From NCBI RefSeq assembly GCF_011801145.1, contig NZ_CP046172.1:1736001-1800000 (forward strand): a stretch of 64,000 bases of DNA, read 5' to 3'. Positions within the stretch are counted from its first letter, which is position 1. Each line of letters begins with the position of its first letter. Below are positions 36,013 through 45,570 of this stretch, in pieces. This stretch comes from Nocardia arthritidis. Its GTDB lineage: Bacteria > Actinomycetota > Actinomycetes > Mycobacteriales > Mycobacteriaceae. A program made the translations under genes and the position numbers. The notes below the pieces were generated by a model that saw only the letters and a list, made by a program, of their open reading frames with translations, made no database searches and had not been told where the DNA came from.

Positions 36013-36875
36013 TGGCAACGTCATACGCCCCCAAGGGGTTTCACTGGCTCCGGCGTTACTACCGCCGGGGCAGCCGGGTGCTGCGCGCGGTGGACTCGTT
36101 CGGCTTCGTCGCGATCTTCGTCTGGCAGGTGCTCTCGGCGATTCCGTTGACACTCAAGCGGTATCGCGGCGAGACCATGCGCGCCATCACCGATATGACC
36201 TGGGGGCGTGGGTCGGTCATCGTCGGCGGCGGCACCGTGCCGATGATGATCGTGCTCGGCCTGGTCATGGGCGCCTCGGTGGCCGTGGAATCCTTTGCGA
36301 CACTGAGCATGCTGGGGATGGGCCCGGTCACCGGCGTCGTCTCGGCCTACGCGACGACGCGTGAGCTCGCGCCGATCGCGGCCGCCATCGGCTTCGCCGC
36401 GCAGGCGGGCTGCCGGATCACCGCGGAGATCGGATCCATGCGCATCTCCGAGGAGATCGACGCGATCGAGGCGCTCGGTCTGCGCTCGGTGCCGTTCGTG
36501 GTGACCACCCGGGTGGTCGCGGGCGCGCTGGCCATCGTGCCGACCTTCCTGATCGCGCTGGTCCTCAGCTACGCGGCTTGCCGCGGGCTGATCACCCTGG
36601 TGCACAACCAATCCGCCGGCGTGTACGACCACTACTTCTTCCAGTTCGTCTCCGGTTTCGACGTGATCGCCGCGGTGATCAAGGTGGCCGTCTTCGGCAC
36701 CGTGGTGATCCTGGTGCACAGCTATTACGGGTTCTTCGCCACCGGCGGGCCCGAGGGCGTCGGCATCGCGTCCGGGCGCGCGGTGCGCACCAGCTTCGTC
36801 GCCATCATCGCCATCGACATGGTGCTGTCCATCGCCCTGTGGGGCTTCAACGCGGCCATCAGTTTCACGGGGTAG
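36012..36875 (+). CDS. yrbEB: MCE transporter permease YrbEB
   Basis: 287-residue second permease: GGGTVPMMIVLGLVMGASVAVESFATL, ELAPIAAAIGFAAQAGCRITAEIGSM and the ATPase-contact helix ISEEIDAIEALGLRSVPFVVTTR. The pairing with YrbEA and the following six MCE genes is diagnostic. ATG start shares its A with the previous TGA. Confidence 0.92.
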   Translation: MATSYAPKGFHWLRRYYRRGSRVLRAVDSFGFVAIFVWQVLSAIPLTLKRYRGETMRAITDMTWGRGSVIVGGGTVPMMIVLGLVMGASVAVESFATLSMLGMGPVTGVVSAYATTRELAPIAAAIGFAAQAGCRITAEIGSMRISEEIDAIEALGLRSVPFVVTTRVVAGALAIVPTFLIALVLSYAACRGLITLVHNQSAGVYDHYFFQFVSGFDVIAAVIKVAVFGTVVILVHSYYGFFATGGPEGVGIASGRAVRTSFVAIIAIDMVLSIALWGFNAAISFTG

Positions 36876-36878
36876 CGG

Positions 36879-37928
36879 ATGCCGAAATACGGATTGCCGG
36901 GAGTCGCCGCCGATCGCCGCCGGGCGCGCACGGTAGGCGGGTTGATCGTCGCGCTGGTCGCGGCGGTGGCCGTCGCGACGGTCGTCTACCGCGATATGCG
37001 CGGCGCGGATGGATTGCGAATCGCCTTGCACACCGAGCAGATCGGTGACGGCGTCGCCGAGGGCACCCAGGTGCGGCTCGACGGCGTGCTGGTCGGCAAG
37101 GTGGCGCGGATCGCGCCGGATGTGCTCGGCACCCAGCGAATCACCTTGCAGCTGGACAGTTCTCGGTTGTTCGGCATAGACGACAGCCTGCGGGTCGATT
37201 ACGCGCCCGCCAACCTGTTCGGCATCAGCGAACTCGAATTGCGCCGCGGCCCAGGCGGTTCCCCGCTTCGCGCGGATCAGGTGATCGACCTGACCGGCCG
37301 CCGCGCCGCCGATGTCTACGACGCGACGATGGGCAGCATCCTGCGCAGCCTGTCCCAGGTCGGCGCGAGCGTGCTGACCCCGCAGATGGTTCAGGTGATC
37401 GCCCAGGTCTCCTCGGACGTCCAGGCGTTCACCCCGCTGGTGCAGGCGCTGATCACGGTGGCGCGCACCATCGCCGACAACCAGACCATGAAACCGTCGG
37501 AGCTGGCGGGCGAATTGGGGCCGGCATTCGACGGCGGCGGCCGCTTCGCCGGTTCGGTGATCCAGGCCCTGGACGGGATCAACGACATCAACGTGCTGAA
37601 AGGCGATCGCGCGCACTACGATTCGGGCGTCGCGGCGATGACCGGACAGATCCTGCCCGGCCTGGCCACCACCGGCAATACTGCGGGCAAGTACTTCGGC
37701 GATGGCGCCGACACCCTCGCGCCGGTGCTGCGGGTACTGGCGCAGATGGTGCCCCGCCCGCAGCAGTCGGCCGCCGAACTGCGCGAACTGCTCACCCGGC
37801 TGCGCGCGGCCATGCCGGATACACCGGACGGTCCTGTGCTCAACGTCGAGGCGGATCTGCGTGGGGTGCCGGGACTTTCGGTGCCGCTGCTCGGCCTCGG
37901 CGCACCGATTCCCGGAGGTGCCCGATGA
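36879..37928 (+). CDS. mceA: MCE family protein MceA
   Basis: 349 residues: cytosolic Arg-rich start, membrane anchor (VGGLIVALVAAVAVATVVY), then the MCE beta-barrel domain (LRIALHTEQIGDGVAEGTQVRLDGVLVGKV) and a long alpha-helical region forming part of the periplasm-spanning tunnel, ending in a GG-rich tail. ATG start 3 bp after yrbEB; stop overlaps mceB (ATGA). Cargo could be fatty acids or sterols; not decidable here. Confidence 0.9.
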   Translation: MPKYGLPGVAADRRRARTVGGLIVALVAAVAVATVVYRDMRGADGLRIALHTEQIGDGVAEGTQVRLDGVLVGKVARIAPDVLGTQRITLQLDSSRLFGIDDSLRVDYAPANLFGISELELRRGPGGSPLRADQVIDLTGRRAADVYDATMGSILRSLSQVGASVLTPQMVQVIAQVSSDVQAFTPLVQALITVARTIADNQTMKPSELAGELGPAFDGGGRFAGSVIQALDGINDINVLKGDRAHYDSGVAAMTGQILPGLATTGNTAGKYFGDGADTLAPVLRVLAQMVPRPQQSAAELRELLTRLRAAMPDTPDGPVLNVEADLRGVPGLSVPLLGLGAPIPGGAR

Positions 37929-38929
37929 CGGTGCGCGGCGCGGCATGGCGGCTCGGACTCTTCGCGGCGGTGATGATGGTGGTGCTCGCGCTGGTGCTCA
38001 CCGCGATCAAGCGGCCCGTCGCCGGCGACACCGAGGCGCACGACGCGATCTTCACCGACGCCAACGGGTTGAAGGTCGGCGACGACGTGCGCATGTACGG
38101 CGTGCAGGTCGGCAAGGTGGAGGGCATATCGCTGGAGGGCGACAAGGCCAAGGTGCGGCTCACCGTCAAGACCGCGACGCCGATCTACGACAACAGCACC
38201 CTGGCCATCCGCTACCAGAACCTCACCGGCCAGCGCTATATCGACCTGCAGCAGCAACCGAATCCGGGCGTCCGGCTCGCCGCGAACGCGCGGATCGACG
38301 CCAAGATGACGCTGCCGTCGTTCGATGTGACGAGCCTGTTCAACGGGCTGAAACCGGTGCTGGCCACCATGTCTCCGGAAACGGTCAACCAGTTCACCGA
38401 GAGCATGCTCGCGGTGCTGCAGGGCGACGGCAACGGGCTCGGCCCGGCGCTGGACGCCATCGGCAAGCTGAGCAAGTATGCGAGCGACCGGCAGGCGGTG
38501 ATCGGGACCGTGGTGCGGAATATGTCCGATCTCGCCGACAAGGTCGGCGGTCGGGTGCACTATCTGGTGCCGCTGCTGGCTCGGCTGACCGATATCTTCC
38601 AGGCGCTGCAGCAGAACATCGGCGGCCTGGCGGAATTCGCGATGAGCGCGCCGTCGGTGCTCGGACCGGTGGACCGGCTGCTGTCCACCATCGGGCTGAC
38701 CAAGGACAGTGGACAGGACCTGGATGCCTTGATCCGCAGCCTGTTCCCGGATCCGAAGCAAGCTGTCGAGGTATTCGGCAGGCTGCCCGGCCTGTTGAGC
38801 GCGATCGACGCCTCGCTGCCGCGCACCGTCGCGGGCTGGCAGCCGGAATGCAGTAAGGGGACCATGCAGGCGCCCGCGCCGCTGCGGATGCTCATCGCCG
38901 GACAGCAGGTGACGCTGTGCAACGGATGA
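37925..38929 (+). CDS. mceB: MCE family protein MceB
   Basis: 334 residues: anchor helix LGLFAAVMMVVLALVLTAI, MCE domain AIFTDANGLKVGDDVRMYGVQVGKVEGI with YQNLTGQRYIDL, and a helical C-terminal domain ending with conserved cysteines (WQPECSKG, VTLCNG) as in mycobacterial MceB. Four-base overlap with mceA (ATGA) and with mceC. Confidence 0.92.
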   Translation: MTVRGAAWRLGLFAAVMMVVLALVLTAIKRPVAGDTEAHDAIFTDANGLKVGDDVRMYGVQVGKVEGISLEGDKAKVRLTVKTATPIYDNSTLAIRYQNLTGQRYIDLQQQPNPGVRLAANARIDAKMTLPSFDVTSLFNGLKPVLATMSPETVNQFTESMLAVLQGDGNGLGPALDAIGKLSKYASDRQAVIGTVVRNMSDLADKVGGRVHYLVPLLARLTDIFQALQQNIGGLAEFAMSAPSVLGPVDRLLSTIGLTKDSGQDLDALIRSLFPDPKQAVEVFGRLPGLLSAIDASLPRTVAGWQPECSKGTMQAPAPLRMLIAGQQVTLCNG

Positions 38930-39951
38930 CCAAGTGGCGCAACTGGTTCGGTGGTGATCGGCCGGTGACCGACGAGCCGACCCGGCTGCGCAGGGAGGTG
39001 CGGCTCGGCGTCGTCGGCGCGGTGCTGGTGGTGATCGCGCTCGCCGCGGCCGCGGTGCTGTACGTGGTGCCGTTCGGCAAGACCACCTATACCGCGGAGC
39101 TTTCCGAGGCGCAGTCGGTGCGCGCGGGCGATGACATCCGGCTGGCCGGTATCACGGTGGGTTCGGTGAAATCGCTGGAGCTGAAACCGGATCGGGTGAT
39201 CATGAAGTTCACCGTCGATTCCGATGTGTTCGTCGGCGACGAATCCTCGCTCGACGTGCGGATGCTCACGGTGGTCGGCGGGCACTACGTCGCGCTGTTC
39301 CCGGCGGGCGCGAAACCGCTCGGCGGCAAGGTGATTCCGGCCGACCGGGTGCGGCTGCCCTACAGCCTGGTGCAGACCTTCCAGGACGCGACGACACCGC
39401 TGAACCAGATCGATGGCAGCACCCTGCGGAAAAACCTTGCCACGCTGGACAGTTCGCTGGCCAAGGCGCCGGAGAGCCTGCGCACCACGCTGGACACCCT
39501 CGGCGGTTACGTCGACGCCATCAACCGGCAGCGCACCCAGGTGTCGAATGCCGTCGCGGTGGCCGACGAGTACATCTCGCTCTACGACGGCGCCAAAACC
39601 GATCTCGGCAGGCTGATGGACAACTCCAATCTGCTGGAGACCGTACTGCTCGACAAGCGCGCCGAACTGCGCGAATCCATCGCGCTGCTCACCAGCGTGC
39701 TGCAGCGCGTCGCCGCGCTCGCGCCGACCTGGGACGACAAGCTGAAACCGCTGGCACAGCAGCTCGCCGACGCACTGCCCCGGCTGGAACAGCTCGGACA
39801 GCAGTTGCAGCCGATGATCGATTCGGTGCACGGCCTGCAGGCGAAGGTGCGCCAGTGGCTGCCGGATGGCGGGGTGGTGGTCGATCAGTCGGGTCAGACC
39901 GTGCAGGCCCCCGCGGGCGTCTGCGTCCCGTTGCCCGGAAAGGCGTGCTGA
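38926..39951 (+). CDS. mceC: MCE family protein MceC
   Basis: 341 residues from the ATG overlapping the mceB stop. Anchor VRLGVVGAVLVVIALAAAAVLYVVPFG, MCE domain YTAELSEAQSVRAGDDIRLAGITVGSVKSL, then a long helical segment and a C-terminal VCVPLPGKAC. The upstream in-frame GTG at 38917 is less likely. TGATG overlap with mceD. Confidence 0.91.
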   Translation: MTKWRNWFGGDRPVTDEPTRLRREVRLGVVGAVLVVIALAAAAVLYVVPFGKTTYTAELSEAQSVRAGDDIRLAGITVGSVKSLELKPDRVIMKFTVDSDVFVGDESSLDVRMLTVVGGHYVALFPAGAKPLGGKVIPADRVRLPYSLVQTFQDATTPLNQIDGSTLRKNLATLDSSLAKAPESLRTTLDTLGGYVDAINRQRTQVSNAVAVADEYISLYDGAKTDLGRLMDNSNLLETVLLDKRAELRESIALLTSVLQRVAALAPTWDDKLKPLAQQLADALPRLEQLGQQLQPMIDSVHGLQAKVRQWLPDGGVVVDQSGQTVQAPAGVCVPLPGKAC

Positions 39952-41054
39952 TGCTGAAGCGGGTACTCGGTTCGCGGGCGTTCATGTCGATCGCCGGTGC
40001 GGTGGTGGTCGCCGCGGTCGCGGTGGCCGGATACTTCATCGTCTTCGATCCGCTGAAGGAAACCCGATCCTATTGCGCCGTAATGTCCGACAGCATCGGT
40101 CTCTACCCGGGCAACCAGGTGACCATGCGCGGCATCGTGGTCGGCAGCGTCACTTCGGTGCGGAATGAGGGCAAGCAGGTGCGGGTGGACTTCGACGTCG
40201 ACGCGAAATATCCGGTGTACGCCGACGCCGCGGCCACCACGGTCTCGGATACCGTTGTCGCCGACCGCAATCTGGCCGTGCTCAACAGCGGTAAGGATCT
40301 GCGCCGCTGGGACGGCGCCCAGTGCATCACCAATACTTTGACGCCCAAGAGCCTTACCGAAACGCTCACCGCGCTCGCACAATTGGCCGATCAGCTGAAC
40401 GGCCCCGGTGCGGCACAGCAGAATTCGCTGTCCAATGGCCTGGCCGCGCTCGACGCCGCGACCTCGGGAACCGGGCCGCAGTTCAACGAGCTGGTGCGCA
40501 AGCTCGGTTCGGCACTCCAGTCGCCGGACGCCGATATCGCCCATCTGGCAGGCATTTTCGACACCTTCTCCTCGGTATCGAAGAAGGTCAACGAGCACTG
40601 GGGTGATCTGCGGTCGATGCTCACCCGAATGGGTCCGGCGCTGAATCAGGCCAGCACCGAACTGCTCGGGCCCGGCGCGGAACTGTTCGACGCGCTGCGC
40701 CAGGTGCTGCCGGTGCTCAACGACATCACCACCATGTTCGGCGACACCATCCTGAAGGGTCTGGACGCCACGGTGCCGCTGATAAAACTGTTGCGCGCCA
40801 ACGTCGGATCGCTGCGCGACATCGTGTTGATGACGCCGGTGCTGACCAATGCGTTCCAGTCCGTCACCGATACGTCCACCGGCGCGCCCGGCATCACCTA
40901 CGCCCCGCCGCGGGTGCGGATTCCGGCGCAGAACGCCGAACAGGTTTGCGCGGCGGTGAACGCGGTGACGCCGGGCCGGTGCGCGGGCGCGGGCGACGGC
41001 ATGGTGGATGTGGAACTGGTCCAGCTGGTGCTGGGATTGGCAGGTGCGCGATGA
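39951..41054 (+). CDS. mceD: MCE family protein MceD
   Basis: 367 residues: anchor AGAVVVAAVAVAGYFIVFDPL; MCE domain YCAVMSDSIGLYPGNQVTMRGIVVGSVTSV; extended helices; C-terminal Cys pair (EQVCAAVNAVTPGRCAG). The open frame continues upstream inside mceC, but the TGATG junction fixes the start. ATGA overlap with mceE. Confidence 0.91.
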   Translation: MLKRVLGSRAFMSIAGAVVVAAVAVAGYFIVFDPLKETRSYCAVMSDSIGLYPGNQVTMRGIVVGSVTSVRNEGKQVRVDFDVDAKYPVYADAAATTVSDTVVADRNLAVLNSGKDLRRWDGAQCITNTLTPKSLTETLTALAQLADQLNGPGAAQQNSLSNGLAALDAATSGTGPQFNELVRKLGSALQSPDADIAHLAGIFDTFSSVSKKVNEHWGDLRSMLTRMGPALNQASTELLGPGAELFDALRQVLPVLNDITTMFGDTILKGLDATVPLIKLLRANVGSLRDIVLMTPVLTNAFQSVTDTSTGAPGITYAPPRVRIPAQNAEQVCAAVNAVTPGRCAGAGDGMVDVELVQLVLGLAGAR

Positions 41055-42097
41055 GGCGTAATCCATTGCGGCGCACCGTGCTCGCGCTGGCGGCCACGGT
41101 CGGTCTGGCCGTCGGCGGATGTGCGTTCGATCCGTCGTCGGTGCCGGTGCCCGGCACCGACGTCTCCGGGCCGACGTATCCGATCAAGATCGAGTTCGCG
41201 AATGCGCTGAACCTGCCCGCCAAGGCCAAGGTGATCGCGAACGGTGCGCAGGTCGGCACCGTCGAGAAGGTCACGGTGGTGCCGTCGAGCCAGGCGCGCG
41301 GCGGCTACGTCGTTGTCGACGCCGACATTTCGTCCTCGGTGCGGTTACCCACCAACACGGTCGCCGAGCTGCGGCAGAACACCGTGCTCGGTGATATCCA
41401 CATCGCGTTGACCACGCCGTCCGACGGTTTCGGTTCGCTGCTCGCCCCGGGCGGCACCATCGGCATCGATCGCACGAAACCGCCGGTGCAGCTGGAGGAT
41501 ACGATGGCCGCGCTGGCCTTCTTCGTGCAGGGCGGCGCAGTCGGGCAGATCCAGGACATCATGACCCGGTTCAACGCGGTGCTGCCGAAGGATCCGAAGG
41601 ACACCGCGCGCATCTCCGGCGTGATGGGCGCCGACGCCGCCGATCTGGCCGCCAATCTGGACCAGGTGGACAAGCTGATCGACGGGCTAGCCACGAATGC
41701 CGAAGTGCTGCACGACATTCGGCCGGAGCTGGACCGGATCCTGCGCCCCGAGTCGGTGCAGCAGGTGACCGGCGCCGTGCAGTCCATCCAAGGGGTCACC
41801 AAGGTATTCGGCGCGCTCGGTCCGGTCGGCGACTCGCTGGCCTGGCTGGCCCCGCTGCTACAGAGCCAGGATGCCGCGCTGCAGGCGCTGGTTCCGCTGC
41901 TCACCGGCGGCCAGCTGGATCTGCGGCAGCCGTCGAATCTGGCCATGCTGGTCGCGCTGTTGCGGGACAAGATAATTCCGTTCGCCGAACACGGACCCAA
42001 GGTGAATCTCACCGGGGCGACCGTGAATTCGATGCCCGAGCAGGACCAGATCGACCGAATCATCAAGACCCTGCGCATGATCGGAGCCGTGCGATGA
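41051..42097 (+). CDS. mceE: MCE family lipoprotein MceE (LprK-like)
   Basis: 348 residues. Lipoprotein signal LALAATVGLAVGGC with lipidated Cys, as in all MceE/Lpr members, then the MCE domain (YPIKIEFANALNLPAKAKVIANGAQVGTVEKV) and TVLGDIHIALTTPSDG. Starts four bases before the mceD stop and overlaps mceF by ATGA. Confidence 0.92.
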   Translation: MRRNPLRRTVLALAATVGLAVGGCAFDPSSVPVPGTDVSGPTYPIKIEFANALNLPAKAKVIANGAQVGTVEKVTVVPSSQARGGYVVVDADISSSVRLPTNTVAELRQNTVLGDIHIALTTPSDGFGSLLAPGGTIGIDRTKPPVQLEDTMAALAFFVQGGAVGQIQDIMTRFNAVLPKDPKDTARISGVMGADAADLAANLDQVDKLIDGLATNAEVLHDIRPELDRILRPESVQQVTGAVQSIQGVTKVFGALGPVGDSLAWLAPLLQSQDAALQALVPLLTGGQLDLRQPSNLAMLVALLRDKIIPFAEHGPKVNLTGATVNSMPEQDQIDRIIKTLRMIGAVR

Positions 42098-43050
42098 AAG
42101 TCGGTTCGCTGGCCTCCCTCGGCGGTATCGCGGCCATCACCGTGCTCGGTGCGGGCTACCTCACCTTCGGTGTGGTGCGCGCCGATCCGTTCGCCGAATA
42201 CACGAATGCCTCGATGGTGCTGCGGGATTCGGGTGGGCTGGGCGCGGGCTCGCCGATTCTGCTCACCGGCATCCCGGTCGGCAAGGTGACCGCCGTCGAC
42301 AACACCGCATCGGGCGTCGAGGTCCGGTTCCGGGTGAAGCGCGAACAGCGGCTGCCCACCGACAGCACCATCACCATCGAACAGCTGTCCGCGCTCGGCG
42401 AGCCGTATGTGCAGTTCGTGCCCAAGGGCGACGGCGGGCCGTATCTGCAGGACGGTCAGCGGCTGGACACCAAGTCGGTCACCGCGCCGCTGTCGATTCC
42501 GGAGGTGGCCAGGCTGGTCACCAAGACGATGAACCAGTTGGATCCGAAGGTGGTCGGCTCGCTGGTGGACACCATGGGCCGCGCCATCTCCGGCACCGAG
42601 GCGACGATGCCGCAGCTCGCGCGCTCCGGCGACCTGCTCGCCTCCACCATCATGAGCCGCGCGCCCAAGATCGCCGAACTGTTCAACAGTTTCCAGCAGG
42701 CCGCGGGCGATATCGATTGGGCCGGGCCCGCGACATCGGATGCCGCGCCGAATCTGGTGCAATTCGAGAAATCGCTCGCGGCGCTGGTCGAGGCGGTCGG
42801 CCGGTTGGTGAATACGCCGGGTAATCCGGACGTCTATTTGCAGGGCAATGGGCTGGCGCCGTTCCTGGCGAAGGTGACCGAGTGGCTGAACAAGGTAGGG
42901 CCCGATATCAAGGAAATGCTGCCCGGCCTGCGTCCGCTGACCGACGCGATTACCGCGACCGGGCCGCAGCTCGATATCAGCGCATTGATTTCGCAGGCGC
43001 TGCAGCAGACCGGTGACGACGCCGTGAAGGTGCGGATAACCGTCAAATAG
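42094..43050 (+). CDS. mceF: MCE family protein MceF
   Basis: 318 residues, on the short side for MceF (many exceed 450). Anchor SLGGIAAITVLGAGYLTFGVV; MCE domain ASMVLRDSGGLGAGSPILLTGIPVGKVTAV; LSALGEPYVQFVP; helical C terminus without the long Pro-rich tail common in mycobacterial MceF. Last gene of the operon; no mas accessory genes follow. The stop codon is within a 45-nt dispersed repeat. Confidence 0.91.
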   Translation: MKVGSLASLGGIAAITVLGAGYLTFGVVRADPFAEYTNASMVLRDSGGLGAGSPILLTGIPVGKVTAVDNTASGVEVRFRVKREQRLPTDSTITIEQLSALGEPYVQFVPKGDGGPYLQDGQRLDTKSVTAPLSIPEVARLVTKTMNQLDPKVVGSLVDTMGRAISGTEATMPQLARSGDLLASTIMSRAPKIAELFNSFQQAAGDIDWAGPATSDAAPNLVQFEKSLAALVEAVGRLVNTPGNPDVYLQGNGLAPFLAKVTEWLNKVGPDIKEMLPGLRPLTDAITATGPQLDISALISQALQQTGDDAVKVRITVK

Positions 43051-43093
43051 GCGTACCTCCGCATTCGCTCCGGCCATGCGCGGGCTGAAGACG
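43049..43093 (-). repeat. 45-nt dispersed repeat, copy A
   Basis: On the minus strand it reads cgtcttcagcccgcgcatgg then ccggagcgaatgcggaggtacgcct. It differs at three positions from the copy at 48754-48798. Overlaps the mceF stop. Confidence 0.6.
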
Positions 43094-43228
43094 GCTCCGC
43101 CGACAGCGCCCATTAGGCCGCGATAACACCTTCATATCAAATATGAGCAAATGATCGGCAATCTGGGTAGGTTGTGACGGATGAGCTTGTCGTTACGGTA
43201 GTTACTACTGCGAAACGAGGGCCAGGCG

Positions 43229-43596
43229 ATGACGCAACCCGGCGGTCCCGATACGGGCAATCCGAATACCACCCGGATACTGGCCATCGCGGCGGTCGTC
43301 GTCGCCGTCCTCGCGCTGGTGGTCGCGCTCGCGCTGATGCTGCGCCCCGACAACGAGCCACCCAAAGCCCCGGCCTGGCCGATCCCGACCGGCGTCACCG
43401 TCTCCCCGACAGTGCGCCCGACCAGCCCGCCGCCCCGATCCCCCCGTCGATCACCCCGCCGACCCCGGTCGTGCCGCCGCTACCCGCAGGCCGAATCGGC
43501 GACGATTGCTCGCACGACGGAATCGTCGCGCAATGGGATCTGCGCAACGGCGAATTGGTCTGCGTGCCACAGGAACAGGGCGAACCGACTCAGTAG
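43229..43596 (+). pseudogene. Pro-rich membrane-anchored protein, frameshifted
   Basis: N-terminal part MTQPGGPDTGNPNTTRILAI with a membrane helix (AIAAVVVAVLALVVALALML) and a Pro/Thr-rich linker, then a break in frame. The C-terminal part (PITPPTPVVPPLPAGRIGDDC then GIVAQWDLRNGELVCVPQ) lies one frame back, with a two-Cys extracellular module. The shift falls near 43400-43403 (tccccgac); adding one C would fuse the halves into one 120-residue exported protein of a type common in Nocardia. Function unknown. Confidence 0.6.
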
Positions 43597-43624
43597 GTAT
43601 TGCCCGTTCGTCCGGCCGGACATC

Positions 43625-43640
43625 TCCTCCGATGGGAGGA
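43625..43640 (+). terminator. Small hairpin before sensor kinase
   Basis: tcctcc-gatg-ggagga, 28 nt after the Pro-rich gene stop and 35 nt before the kinase GTG. Terminator or operator. Confidence 0.3.
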
Positions 43641-43675
43641 ACCGGAGGTGCCGTTGGCCGGGCATTATTGGGCGG

Positions 43676-44842
43676 GTGTTTGATTCCGGGGTGACGCGTG
43701 GCGTCGATTGGCTGCTCGACGCGCGCTCGCTGGCGGTGCGCACGGGGGTGTTGCTGCTGCTCGCGGTGGGGTGTCTCGCGCTGCTCTCGAAGGATGCCGG
43801 ACCGGTCGATTGGGGGATCGGGCTGGTGGCGGTGCTGGTCACCGCCGGTGGCGTGCGCTGGCCGCTGACCACGGCGCTCGCCGAATCGGGGCTGCTGGTG
43901 CTCGGATTCACGGTTGGGCATGCGGGGCCGCTGGTGGTGAAGGTCGGCGCGGGTATCGCGCTGACCGAACTGGCCGCCCGGCGCGGCGGTTGGCCGCCGC
44001 TGCTGGCCGCGGCCGCGCTGGCCGGGGCCTACCTGCTGCACGGCGGCGAATTCGCCGCCGACGGATATCGTGCGCTGGTCATGGCCGGTTTCCCGCTGTT
44101 GATCGGCGGTCTGCTGCGGACCGCGCGGGAGAGCGCCGACCGGGCGCGGCAGGCGGCCGACGAACTCGCGCAGCGGCGCGAGGCCGATATCGCGGCGGCC
44201 AGGGCGGTCGAGCGCACCGCCATCGCCCGCGAACTGCACGATCTGATCGCCCACCATGTTTCGTCCACCGTGCTGCGGGTCGGTGTGGCCCGGCACGCGG
44301 TACCGGACACACCGCCCGCGGTGCGCGCGGTGCTGGACGATATCCACGCCAGCGGCACCGAGACCCTCGCCGATCTGCGGCTGCTCGTCTCGGTGCTGCG
44401 CGACCCGGCGATGACCGGCGAATCCTTCACCGCCCCAGCCGATCTGCCCGCCGCGCTGAGCGTCATCACCGACCGCGCCCAGCAACTCGGCCACACCGTC
44501 GACGCCAGCATCGACGACGCGGTGACCGGCACGGACGCGCTGCGCGCCCTCACCCTGCTGCGGCTCACCCAGGAAGGTATGACGAACCTCGTGAAATATG
44601 CGCCGGACGCCGTCGCTCGGCTGTCCATTGCCGTCGCACCCGACGGGTCGATCGATTTCTCGTTGTGCGACAACGGGATCCGGTCTCGGCGGGCGGCATC
44701 GGCCGTCGCGGGCGGCGGACTCGGGCTGATCGGCCTGCGCGAACGCGTCGAACTGCTCGGCGGCGAATTCGACGCGGGCCCAACCGATTCCGGATGGCGG
44801 CTGGCGGCGCGCCTACCCGCGCCGGTCCGGGGTGCGGCATGA
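43676..44842 (+). CDS. NarL-type sensor histidine kinase
   Basis: 388 residues. Four to six N-terminal membrane helices with almost no extracytoplasmic loop (an intramembrane-sensing type), a coiled coil RARQAADELAQRREADIAAARAVERT, then HisKA_3 with phospho-acceptor His188 (ARELHDLIAHHVS) and an HATPase domain (TQEGMTNLVKYA N-box, GGGLGLIGLRERV G-box). The GTG at 43676 was preferred; GTG 43691 is possible. Its stop overlaps the ATG of the partner response regulator. Confidence 0.87.
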   Translation: MFDSGVTRGVDWLLDARSLAVRTGVLLLLAVGCLALLSKDAGPVDWGIGLVAVLVTAGGVRWPLTTALAESGLLVLGFTVGHAGPLVVKVGAGIALTELAARRGGWPPLLAAAALAGAYLLHGGEFAADGYRALVMAGFPLLIGGLLRTARESADRARQAADELAQRREADIAAARAVERTAIARELHDLIAHHVSSTVLRVGVARHAVPDTPPAVRAVLDDIHASGTETLADLRLLVSVLRDPAMTGESFTAPADLPAALSVITDRAQQLGHTVDASIDDAVTGTDALRALTLLRLTQEGMTNLVKYAPDAVARLSIAVAPDGSIDFSLCDNGIRSRRAASAVAGGGLGLIGLRERVELLGGEFDAGPTDSGWRLAARLPAPVRGAA

Positions 44843-45485
44843 CCGTTCGGGTATTGCTCGTCGACGATCAGCAGCTGGTGCGGGCCGGTCTGCGCATGCT
44901 GTGCGATACCGACGCCACGCTGGAGGTGGTGGGGAGGCCGGTAACGGAAACGAGGCGGTCCGGCTCGCCGACCGGCTGATTCCGGACGTGGTGCTGATGG
45001 ATCTGCGGATGCCGGGCATGGACGGAATCCGCGCCACCGAACGAATTCTCGCGGCCAGGCCCGGCATCCGCGTGCTCGCGCTGACCACCTTCGACGATGA
45101 CGACCACCTGTATCCGGCGTTGAACGCGGGCGTATGCGGATTTCTCGTCAAGGACGCATCGCCCACCGACCTGCTCGACGGCATCCGCCGGGCCGCCGCC
45201 GGCGAACGGCCCTTCGCCCCCGCCGTGCTGCACCGGCTGGTCGACGCCGCCGTCGCCGCGCGCGATCTGCCCGCGGAACCCGTTGCGCCGCAGGGACTCA
45301 CCCCGCGCGAGGCCGATGTGCTCGCCCTGGTGGCCGCCGGTCTGTCGAATGCCGAGATCGCCGCGCGGCTGCACCTCGGCATTACGACGGTGAAAACCCA
45401 CGTCGCCAACCTGCTGGCGAAAACCGGGACGACCAACCGGGTTCGGCTCGCCGTGCTCGGCATTCGATTGGCCCCACCCGACTGA
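44839..45485 (+). pseudogene. NarL/LuxR response regulator, frameshifted
   Basis: Partner of the kinase. Frame 1 gives the receiver start MTVRVLLVDDQQLVRAGLRM up to EVVG. The rest is in the frame one base back: NGNEAVRLADRLIPDVVLMDLRMPGMDG (phospho-Asp), the FLVKDASP Lys, and the LuxR HTH LTPREADVLALVAAGLSNAEIAARLHLGITTVKTHVANLL. The break is at 44930-44937 (gtggtggggagg); one more G in the run restores VVGEAGNGNEAV. Everything else is intact and conserved, so an artefact of the G run is likely. ATG overlaps the kinase TGA. Confidence 0.85.
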
Positions 45486-45570
45486 ATGGACGGGTGGGCC
45501 CGCGAAACTATGTGCGACACCGCACCGCGGGAACCGTCCGGTCGGGTCACCGGTGGATACCGTGAGAGCT

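Noticed and set aside
36021..37946. 641-residue minus-strand ORF across the mce permease and mceA genes, and similar long antisense ORFs elsewhere
   Set aside because: High-GC genomes give long stop-free antisense frames. The composition (His/Arg/Asp/Gly-rich) and lack of motifs mark it as non-coding, and the plus-strand genes are unambiguous.
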